Assembly: GCA_025924845.1 (NCBI GenBank)
Contig: JAICHN010000059.1
Coordinates: 1 to 16,906 of the forward strand
Direction: 5' to 3'
Origin: Chloroflexota bacterium
Lineage (GTDB): Bacteria; Chloroflexota; UBA5177; JANWHV01
Length of the DNA stretch: 16,906 bases
Below the pieces are notes generated by a model. The model did no database searches, had not been told where the DNA came from, and was given only the letters and a program-made list of their open reading frames with translations. Below are positions 1-6,351 of the stretch, piece after piece. The first letter of the stretch is position 1. Each line of letters begins with the position of its first letter. A program made the position numbers and the translations under genes.

Positions 1-2357
1 ACCAGCCAATACGCAGTATTTGGGCTCAAAGTGGCGGTAACGGGTAAGGTGTTCCAGGCGTTAGCGGTGAGCACTCCGCTGGCGCTATTGGCCAGGAGGT
101 TCCCCGGCGTGCCGTTGTTATCCGAGTAGACAGCCAGCTGGTACTGATTATGGGGGGCCGCATCGATCGCCCCGACGTAGACGCTCATGCTGCTAATCGG
201 CCCGCCGCCGTTCGCCGTGAAGCGTGAGCCGTTCAGGTAGTTGGAATCACCGTTGTCGGTCGCGTCACCCACCGTGGGATAACCCAACACGCAAGGACAG
301 GTTACCGTAACCGTGACGCCGGACGAGGGAGTCTCCAGATTGCCGCTGTCGTCGACCGCCCGGCTCTCCAAGGTCGCGGTACCAGCTGAACCCGGGGCCC
401 ACTGGTACGACCAGGTGGCGGAGCCCGAGGCGGACGCCAGGGCAGCTTTATGCCAGGTGCTTCCGCCGTCTACTGATACCTGAACGCCCGCGACCACACC
501 GCCCGCATCCATCGCCGTACCTGAAATCACCAACCCGGTGCCCGGAACGCCGGCGTTCGCGCTCGGAGAGGTAATGGTTGATGAGGGAGGTGTGGTATCG
601 GTCGAGGCTGTCGCCGCGACCAAGCCCGGCTGGAGGGTGGCGGGCTGCGCCTGCATGTCCGCGAGCAGGTTCACCGTGGCCTGCTCCATGTTAGGGTCCG
701 GCGCTGCCGGCCCAGTGTCCGGGTTGGTATCGTGATGGGTGTCCAGGCCCCAGGCCCATTGCACGGTACCGCTACTGAAGACCAGGGCGCCGCTGGGCGC
801 CTTATAGAGAGTCGGGCCCCAGACGGCGGTGCCGGGAGGATAGGTAAGCCCGTAATCGGCGATACGTTCGGGGACATTCACCGTGGTGGCGGCCATGTCG
901 AACAGCCCCGCCGGCCTGAAGCCGTTGTCCAGATCCTCGTCCCATTCGTAGCCGATGGTTTGGCTACCCAGGGAGACGGTCTGGCTCCCAGTCAATCCGG
1001 CCACGGCTGTGTTGCGCCAGAAGCGTAGGTGAGCGAAGGCCGCGGTGAGGTTGGGCGTCGCCGTCCCTCGATCCACGGTAAATATAGTCCCCAGTAGGGA
1101 GTTCTCGGGCTGCCCTCCATCGGCCGGCGGACTGAAGCGAGGGTCACGCCACGAGCCTGTCCAGGTCGGCGGATCCTGGGGGTCCTCGACTCTGTTGTCG
1201 ATCGTCTCTTTATAGGTGACCAGGGTGCGATATGGCGTGTTCGAGCCGTCAATGGAATTTTCCCAGCGGGTCTTCCAGAAGCCGGTGTTGCCGGTGAACG
1301 ACGCAATGCTGACGCCCGCGTCGCGCGCCGATTGTATGGCCGCTCGCTCGGCGGCGGACCAGTACTCGTCGTGGCCCGAGGTGAGAACCACTTTGTGGTT
1401 ACGCAGTAAGGCGGGATTCCGATCCAGGTCCACCGTGCTGATGTAGCTCACGTCGTAGCCGTTAGCCTCCAGCCAGCGGATCATAGGGTACTCGCCGTAG
1501 AAGAGGTAGTTCGATGTGCCGTAGCCGCTGGCCTCGCTGCGGTCGTTGAACGGCCGATTGTAGCTCACCTTGTAGGCCCGACCGCACGTGTATGCATCAT
1601 CGGCACCACATCCGGTTGGGGCGGATCCGTAGTACAGGCTGTTGCCGCCGTAGTCGTTGTACGCTTCCCAGGTGGTATCGTCGGTGCGGAAGACGATAGC
1701 CGAGGTGCTCGCGTCATCCCGTACCACGAAAGGGATGTGGCTGGAATTGCCGGTGGCCGCATCGGTTAGCTTGGCGAAGTAGACACCCGACACGGCATCG
1801 CTGGGCACGGTCCAGGAGGCGGAGACGGCCCAGTCACCGCAGTCCATCAAACCGGTGGGGCCATTGGTCAGGCAGGAGGGCTGGTTCTGAGGAAGGGTGG
1901 TCGAGGGCTTCACCACGGCGATCTGACGCGCGCCGTTACCCTGATAGTAGCCCATGCGGTAAATGGTCAGAGAGTAGTTCGTCGAGGAGGTCTTGACCTT
2001 GAAGGAGATGGTGCTGCCCACGTTCACGCTGATGTCCGTGGCGAAGCCCTGGATGCTCGAGGAACCGGCGTTGCCGCCGCTGACATCCCATTGGCTTGGG
2101 GGGCTGCCCGGTTTGGCGTTTTCGCACACAATGTCGCAGGGATTCTGCGCGTGCGCGGGGAGTGCCTGCTGCAATCGGGGCAGCAGCATAATGACAATCA
2201 TTGCGACGAGGACAACACGTAGCCAGGGAATGCGGCGATCCACGAGACGCGCCGCGTAGAAGGGTGCGGCCAGCCTGGAGGCTGCGGTAGCCTTCGTATC
2301 TCTCGAGGTACGTAGCAGATCGCGCTTCAGTGCCTTTACTCGCTGTGCCAGCTTCAT
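1..2357 (-). CDS. Secreted N,N-dimethylformamidase large-subunit-like protein with Ig-like and C-terminal beta-module (3' partial)
   Basis: The frame stays open from the ATG at 2357 to base 1, so about 785 residues are visible and the C-terminus is missing. Residues 1-43 are basic; 44-60 are hydrophobic and are followed by an AHA-Q signal-peptidase-like site near residue 70, so the protein is probably exported. Residues about 75-580 match what I know of the N,N-dimethylformamidase beta-subunit-like domain: an early IYRMGYYQGNGAR motif, a WEAYNDYGG stretch and GHDEYW at residues 328-333. An Ig-like domain (about 589-686, with VSVDGGSTW) follows. From CPC at 687-689 there is a beta-module that occupies the place DUF4082 has in similar actinobacterial proteins and is also present in the GH16 protein at 6352. 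Real DMFase activity is unlikely: exported members are multi-domain proteins of unknown role. The gene is divergent from the GT2 gene, which suggests a cell-surface or EPS role. The family call is fairly sure; the function is unknown. Confidence 0.85.
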   Translation of the reverse strand, partial: MKLAQRVKALKRDLLRTSRDTKATAASRLAAPFYAARLVDRRIPWLRVVLVAMIVIMLLPRLQQALPAHAQNPCDIVCENAKPGSPPSQWDVSGGNAGSSSIQGFATDISVNVGSTISFKVKTSSTNYSLTIYRMGYYQGNGARQIAVVKPSTTLPQNQPSCLTNGPTGLMDCGDWAVSASWTVPSDAVSGVYFAKLTDAATGNSSHIPFVVRDDASTSAIVFRTDDTTWEAYNDYGGNSLYYGSAPTGCGADDAYTCGRAYKVSYNRPFNDRSEASGYGTSNYLFYGEYPMIRWLEANGYDVSYISTVDLDRNPALLRNHKVVLTSGHDEYWSAAERAAIQSARDAGVSIASFTGNTGFWKTRWENSIDGSNTPYRTLVTYKETIDNRVEDPQDPPTWTGSWRDPRFSPPADGGQPENSLLGTIFTVDRGTATPNLTAAFAHLRFWRNTAVAGLTGSQTVSLGSQTIGYEWDEDLDNGFRPAGLFDMAATTVNVPERIADYGLTYPPGTAVWGPTLYKAPSGALVFSSGTVQWAWGLDTHHDTNPDTGPAAPDPNMEQATVNLLADMQAQPATLQPGLVAATASTDTTPPSSTITSPSANAGVPGTGLVISGTAMDAGGVVAGVQVSVDGGSTWHKAALASASGSATWSYQWAPGSAGTATLESRAVDDSGNLETPSSGVTVTVTCPCVLGYPTVGDATDNGDSNYLNGSRFTANGGGPISSMSVYVGAIDAAPHNQYQLAVYSDNNGTPGNLLANSASGVLTANAWNTLPVTATLSPNTAYWL

Positions 2358-2532
2358 CGATCCGTTCCCATCGCTACGTACGCTCTCTCATGCCTATTGC
2401 TTCGCACGCACCGTGTGAATGGCGGATCGACACCGGATCCGATACCATCTACTTCATGCCCCCATCACGCACCTTGCTCGCCTTCCGGATGCGGCATGCG
2501 GCCTGCGTCGCATATTGCTACTGCTCCTAACA

Positions 2533-2591
2533 ATTATGGTATGTGGATAAGGTTGTACTCCCGTTAATAACCGGGTTGAGATTGCGTTAAC
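2533..2591 (-). promoter_or_regulatory. Four-repeat activator site and -10 box for the DMFase-like gene
   Basis: Read on the minus strand, four octamers start at 2591 (GTTAACGC), 2580 (CTCAACCC), 2568 (ATTAACGG) and 2557 (TACAACCT). Their AAC cores are spaced 11, 12 and 11 nt, one helical turn each. A -10-like CATAAT lies at 2538-2533 (11 nt gap); a weaker TACCAT at 2541-2536 would give the 8-nt gap seen at the other two arrays. Transcription would start near 2526, leaving a leader of about 170 nt. Tandem 11-nt direct repeats are typical of OmpR/PhoB-family regulators. This is inference from pattern only, and the individual repeats are degenerate. Confidence 0.45.
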
Positions 2592-2606
2592 ATCCTTCGC
2601 GTCGTC

Positions 2607-2636
2607 TTGACCGACGATCGCCTGCCTCGGTACGCT
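2607..2636 (+). promoter_or_regulatory. Possible sigma-70-type promoter for the GT2 gene
   Basis: TTGACC (2607-2612), an 18-nt spacer and TACGCT (2631-2636) form a passable -35/-10 pair in the divergent intergenic region 2358-2760. The -10 match is weak (3 of 6). Apart from this, the repeat array at 2550-2591 and a mini-ORF at 2681, I see nothing else in this 400-nt gap. Confidence 0.25.
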
Positions 2637-2680
2637 CCGTTTGACAGACCACAGTTCCCAGCCTGGAGGTTTCGCTGCCG

Positions 2681-2731
2681 ATGGCCGACGCGCCGCGCAT
2701 CCTGGTGCTGATGCCTGAACGTGATCGGTAG
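2681..2731 (+). other. 16-codon mini-ORF upstream of the GT2 gene
   Basis: An ATG at 2681 with a GGAGG 11 nt upstream (2665-2669) opens a frame reading MADAPRILVLMPERDR and ends at a TAG at 2729-2731, 29 nt before the GT2 start. The RILVLMP stretch looks like the first beta-strand of a glycosyltransferase. It could be a translated leader peptide, a remnant of a decayed gene, or chance. Confidence 0.25.
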
Positions 2732-2760
2732 GCGGATGCCCACCGAAAGGCAATGTGTCT

Positions 2761-3645
2761 ATGAAGATTTCCGCCATCGTCACTACGCATAACCGCGCCG
2801 AACTACTCCCTCAGGCTATTGAGAGCGTGCTGGGCCAGGAGCCGTGCGATGCGGAGATTGAAGTCATCGTGGTTGATGACGCATCCACCGATAACACGCC
2901 CATCGTCGTCGCCTCGTATCCCACCGTCCGCTACGTCACGACGAGGCAGGGTACTGTGGCAGGCAGCCGCAACGTGGGGATTGAGCATGCGCGGGGCGAG
3001 TGGGTAGCCTTCCTCGACGATGACGATGCGTGGTTACCGCACAAGCTCAAGAAGTGTCGCTCCCTGATGGGGACCAACCCTCAGGCTGGCTTCATCTATT
3101 CGGCGGCACTGCTGTGCGATGCCGATCTTCAGCGGAACGGACGGATCTGGGAAGGACCGCTGATGGTTGATGGTGAAGTCCCCATGGATGCCTTCTTCGA
3201 TACGCTTGTCTCTCCCTCGGGAGTGCTCATGCGGCGAGACGTGTTCAGCCGAGTAGGTCTCTTTGATCCGACGGTATTCCGCAGCGAGGACCGGGACATG
3301 TGGCTACGCCTCGTCTACAGCGGCGTTAAGTGTGTCGGCACCGACGAACCGCTGGTCCTTTACCGCCTCCGAGACAGGATCGACGGCGAGGTGGATTACC
3401 AAGCCTATGCCGCGACGATAACGGTATTGCAACGCTACCTTGGCAAGCAAAATGTTCACCGACCATCCTGGCGGCGGCGTCGTCAAGTGCTACGGCATAC
3501 GCGCGGCTGGTATGCTCTCCGAATGCTGCAGGCGGCGCGTCAGGCCAGGCGGGACGGGCGGCAAGACCTAATGGTCCGCTTTGGGCGGGCCGCGTTCCGC
3601 ATCTCACCGCTCCACGCTGCGAAGGGCTTGCTCGGTCGCGCCTAA
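2761..3645 (+). CDS. Family 2 glycosyltransferase (GT-A fold)
   Basis: This is a cytoplasmic inverting glycosyltransferase that would transfer a sugar from a nucleotide donor to a growing lipid-linked glycan. Numbering from the GTG at 2755, it opens with the GT2 pattern KISAIVTTHNRAELLPQAI, then has VVDDASTDNT in the nucleotide-binding strand, a DDDD acidic cluster at residues 88-91 (the DxD metal site) and EDRDMW at 178-183 (the catalytic-base region). About 294 residues is normal for a soluble GT2, and I see no membrane helices. The start is either GTG 2755 or ATG 2761; GAAAGG at 2745-2750 is better spaced (10 nt versus 4 nt) for the ATG. The C-terminus is rich in Arg. It stands alone, about 300 nt before the next operon. 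Donor and acceptor cannot be read from sequence. Confidence 0.92.
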   Translation: MKISAIVTTHNRAELLPQAIESVLGQEPCDAEIEVIVVDDASTDNTPIVVASYPTVRYVTTRQGTVAGSRNVGIEHARGEWVAFLDDDDAWLPHKLKKCRSLMGTNPQAGFIYSAALLCDADLQRNGRIWEGPLMVDGEVPMDAFFDTLVSPSGVLMRRDVFSRVGLFDPTVFRSEDRDMWLRLVYSGVKCVGTDEPLVLYRLRDRIDGEVDYQAYAATITVLQRYLGKQNVHRPSWRRRRQVLRHTRGWYALRMLQAARQARRDGRQDLMVRFGRAAFRISPLHAAKGLLGRA

Positions 3646-3702
3646 ACCGCGCCGTTGCCTGGCTTGTCCTCGAGCCTGGATTCTTCATGTTCCAGGGAGC
3701 TC

Positions 3703-3749
3703 GGACGTCTCGCCCGTCCCCGTCGGAGGTCGGGCGCACAGGGACGTCC
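3703..3749 (+). terminator. Nested GC-rich hairpin after the GT2 gene (no U-tract)
   Basis: The outer arms GGACGTC (3703-3709) and GACGTCC (3743-3749) enclose inner arms CGCCCG (3711-3716) and CGGGCG (3731-3736). The structure lies 58 nt after the GT2 stop. No T-run follows, so it is not a textbook intrinsic terminator; it may act with a termination factor or stabilise the 3' end. The rest of the gap 3646-3946 holds only the repeat array and -10 box listed separately. Confidence 0.35.
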
Positions 3750-3819
3750 CCAGACGGACGCGCTCCCGCGATGCCCTCCTTCTTATCCAGGCTAGACTGA
3801 GTCCATGCGACCATGAGAC

Positions 3820-3875
3820 CTTAACCTGGTCTAAACCGTCACCTTTACCGGGTGATAACGGCGCCCTGGTATTCT
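3820..3875 (+). promoter_or_regulatory. Four-repeat activator site and -10 box for the GT4-GT2-GH16 operon
   Basis: Octamers start at 3820 (CTTAACCT), 3831 (CTAAACCG), 3843 (CTTTACCG) and 3854 (GATAACGG), with start-to-start spacing 11, 12 and 11. A TATTCT -10 box lies at 3870-3875, exactly 8 nt after the last repeat, and no good -35 hexamer is present, as expected for an activator-dependent promoter. Transcription would start near 3882, upstream of both candidate starts of the GT4 gene. The arrangement fits an OmpR/PhoB-type regulator; the regulator itself is not in the window. Confidence 0.55.
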
Positions 3876-3946
3876 AGCCTTACCCACCACTATCTACTTC
3901 CAATTTCTCTCCTAAGTTGGCCGCACGCGTAGGCATAGGACCAGTA

Positions 3947-5233
3947 ATGGGCGACCGGCATCGGCATCTGCGACTTCTGGCGATCCAGACTACTACCTCC
4001 ATGTCCTCGGAGGTGGGTGTTTTTCACATGCTGCTCAAAGGCATTCTCGCTCAATCACGGGAGCAAGGGATTGAGGTTGAGGCGCTCCTCGTCCAGGGGA
4101 TCGAAGGAAACGCTTCAGTCGTAACCGGCCGCGACGCGGCATCAAGTTTCCGCCTACTGCCAAACGTGACCGTGTACGAGTTGAACGTGGGCAAGCTGGG
4201 CCAACATGATAGCCGTCGGCTCGAGCGAGTCCTGAAGGTGCGAGATCTGGCCGCCGTGCGATTGGCCAGGAAGAGGCTCTTTGCCAAGGCTTGTTCCTTT
4301 CAGCCTCATCTTGTGTACTCCGCTCAGCAAATCTGGGACCTTCGCCTAGCCGTGCCTCTAGCCCGCGATCTTGAGTGCCCGCGGGTTACCCATCTTCACT
4401 ATAATGTCGGCCCGGCGCTCGGTCCGGGCGTGGTCGAATCTCTCAGACAGGCGCGTATGGTAATCGCCGTGAGCGACTTCATTCGGGACGACGCCATCGC
4501 CCATGGGGTAGAGCCTAGCCGGGTACATACGGTCTACAACAGCGTCGCCGTGCCGGCAACTCTGTCGCCCCAGGAACGTCTGACGGTTAGGCAGGCCGTG
4601 CGAGCTGAGTTAGGCTTATCAGCCGATGCTCTTCTGGTGGGCATGGTCGCGCGTTTGAGCCCGTCCAAAGGCCAGCCACAACTCCTTGAGGCGATGCTTG
4701 GTGCCCTGAAAAGCGATCGGCGCGTTCATCTCGTACTGGCCGGCAGCGAGTATCCGGCGCGCAACGGAATGACTGATAGCCTCCGGCAAACCGCGCGCGT
4801 ACACAGCGTCCTGGCGCAGGTGCATCTCCTCGGTCAACGGGGAGACGTGCCACGCCTGCTGGACGCCCTCGATCTGTTCGCGCATCCCGCGCGACAAGAA
4901 CCATGCGGACTCGCCGTATTGGAAGCGGCGGCTCATGGGCTTCCGGTCGTTGCCTGGCGCGAGGGAGGCCCCGCCACCCTGGTACGCGACCAAGAGACGG
5001 GTTTACTGATTGAGCCCATGGATATCGATGGATTGAGCGGCGCGCTGTGTACGCTGCTTGCCGACCCGGATCGGCGTGCGGCAATGGGTCGGCGAGGGCG
5101 CGAGCGGGTGGCGCGCGAGTTTAAGCCCGAGGCCGCCGCCGCCTCGTTCCTTTCGCTGCTTCAGACGGCGGCACAACGCGAATTGGCCATCACGCATCGT
5201 GCCGGAAATGTGGTGGCAGGAGTAGGAAGGTGA
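3947..5233 (+). CDS. Family 4 glycosyltransferase (GT-B fold)
   Basis: This is a retaining glycosyltransferase with two Rossmann-like halves. The N-terminal half begins LRLLAIQTTTSM and carries a PHLVYSAQQIWDLRLAVPLA region. The C-terminal half has VGMVARLSPSKGQ, the usual start of the donor-binding domain, and the EX7E donor motif EPCGLAVLE (codons 4898 and 4922) followed by GLPVVAWREGGP. About 428 residues is typical. A TTG at 3917 is possible, but the ATG at 3947 has AGGA (3937-3940) six nt upstream and puts the first beta-strand in the usual place. Cys replaces the common Phe in the EPFG motif. The stop overlaps the next gene's GTG by GTGA, so the two are translationally coupled. Sugar specificity is unknown. 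Confidence 0.92.
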   Translation: MGDRHRHLRLLAIQTTTSMSSEVGVFHMLLKGILAQSREQGIEVEALLVQGIEGNASVVTGRDAASSFRLLPNVTVYELNVGKLGQHDSRRLERVLKVRDLAAVRLARKRLFAKACSFQPHLVYSAQQIWDLRLAVPLARDLECPRVTHLHYNVGPALGPGVVESLRQARMVIAVSDFIRDDAIAHGVEPSRVHTVYNSVAVPATLSPQERLTVRQAVRAELGLSADALLVGMVARLSPSKGQPQLLEAMLGALKSDRRVHLVLAGSEYPARNGMTDSLRQTARVHSVLAQVHLLGQRGDVPRLLDALDLFAHPARQEPCGLAVLEAAAHGLPVVAWREGGPATLVRDQETGLLIEPMDIDGLSGALCTLLADPDRRAAMGRRGRERVAREFKPEAAAASFLSLLQTAAQRELAITHRAGNVVAGVGR

Positions 5234-6309
5234 AGCTGGTGACCGGTGTGAAGGAAGGTGTTGTGCCCTCGGAAGAGGCGCGGGTTATGGAACACGATAA
5301 AGATGTGGCGCCGCCTCTCTCGGTGACGGTCCTGAATTACAACTACGCCCGTTACTTGGCTCAGTGCCTGGACTCCATTCTTAGCCAGACGTGGACTGAT
5401 TTCGAGCTGATCTTGATCAATGACTGCTCGACGGATCATTCCATGGAGGTGATTGAGCGCTACGTGGCGGACCCACGGGTTCGGGTAGTCAATCATGAGC
5501 GGAATCGAGGGTTTGTCGCCTCGCTGATTGAAGGAGCGCAACTGTCGCGGGGCAAATACCTAATGGTCATCTCGGCGGATGACTATTGCCTTTCGGACCA
5601 GGCGTTTGCCTCGCTTCTTCAACCCCTGGAGGCTGATGAGACGGTAGTTCTCTCCTATTCCACACCGGGATGGTACGCCAACGACGGGACCTGTCACATC
5701 GTAGTCCGTCCGCACGAGCAGTCGTATGTACGATCGGGAGAAGAGGAGTTTCTGGCCCTGGCGGCGGGCAACCCGATTAATCACTCCGGCGCCATAATTC
5801 GTGCCGGCGCGTATGCCGCTATTGGGGGCTACGATCCGTCCTTACGCTACGCTGTTGACTGTGTCATGTGGCTCATGCTCTGTTCCCAGGGTAAGGTTGC
5901 CTACCGCGATGCTCAGTTGTTTGCCTATCGCCAACACGACACCAATATGTCCAGCAGTCGAGACGGGTTCCGGGTTGGCTTACGCGAACATATGGAAGGA
6001 ATCAAGAAGGGGTTCGACGTGATGAGCGGCACCCTGGGCACGGATTACAAGCAACAGCGGGCGGCAATTCAGGGTCATCTCCTCAATTACTCTGGACAAC
6101 ACTACTTCGATGGCCACCTGGAGTACAGTTGGTATGCCCACTGGTGGGCGGTACGAGTCAATCCCTTTTCCATCGTGAGTTGCACACGGACACTGGCCCT
6201 GCTGGCCCGCACCGTGCTTGGACGGCGTCACTACCAAAGGCTACGATCCAATCGAGCGCTGCGATTCTTGGCACGGCCCGCTCTGTTGAGCCTCCGGGCG
6301 AAAAGCTAA
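5230..6309 (+). CDS. Family 2 glycosyltransferase (GT-A fold)
   Basis: A second inverting glycosyltransferase of 359 residues if it starts at GTG 5230. Key pieces are SVTVLNYNYARYLAQCLDSI, then LINDCSTDHS (nucleotide-binding strand), ISADDYC with the acidic pair at residues 117-118 (DxD equivalent), and GYDPSLRYAVDCVMWLML (acceptor and catalytic-base region). The N-terminal 30 or so residues before the fold are unusual, so starts at GTG 5263 or ATG 5287 are also possible; GTG 5230 shares GTGA with the upstream stop and has AGGAAG directly next to it. No membrane helix is evident; the C-terminal third is rich in Tyr, Trp and Arg and may touch the membrane or acceptor lipid. It belongs to the GT4-GT2-GH16 operon; the next gene begins about 40 nt later. 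Confidence 0.9.
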   Translation: MKLVTGVKEGVVPSEEARVMEHDKDVAPPLSVTVLNYNYARYLAQCLDSILSQTWTDFELILINDCSTDHSMEVIERYVADPRVRVVNHERNRGFVASLIEGAQLSRGKYLMVISADDYCLSDQAFASLLQPLEADETVVLSYSTPGWYANDGTCHIVVRPHEQSYVRSGEEEFLALAAGNPINHSGAIIRAGAYAAIGGYDPSLRYAVDCVMWLMLCSQGKVAYRDAQLFAYRQHDTNMSSSRDGFRVGLREHMEGIKKGFDVMSGTLGTDYKQQRAAIQGHLLNYSGQHYFDGHLEYSWYAHWWAVRVNPFSIVSCTRTLALLARTVLGRRHYQRLRSNRALRFLARPALLSLRAKS

Positions 6310-6351
6310 CTGGGAGTTCGCGGATACCCAGAGCTACGGGAGAGCGTGAGC

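Noticed and set aside
538..1446. Several short plus-strand frames at the left end
   Set aside because: They are antisense to the continuous minus-strand DMFase-like frame, which has recognisable motifs throughout.
2641..2646. Perfect TTGACA as a -35 box for the GT2 gene
   Set aside because: No acceptable -10 hexamer is found 16-18 nt downstream; that stretch is the GGAGG of the mini-ORF.
2454..2783. 109-codon minus-strand frame across the divergent intergenic region
   Set aside because: It overlaps the GT2 start and the promoter region, has no family resemblance and an Arg/Ser-rich composition.
3326..3814. Overlapping frames on both strands across the GT2 end and the gap
   Set aside because: They start inside the GT2 coding region, lack motifs and have shadow-like composition; the gap is better explained by hairpin and promoter elements.
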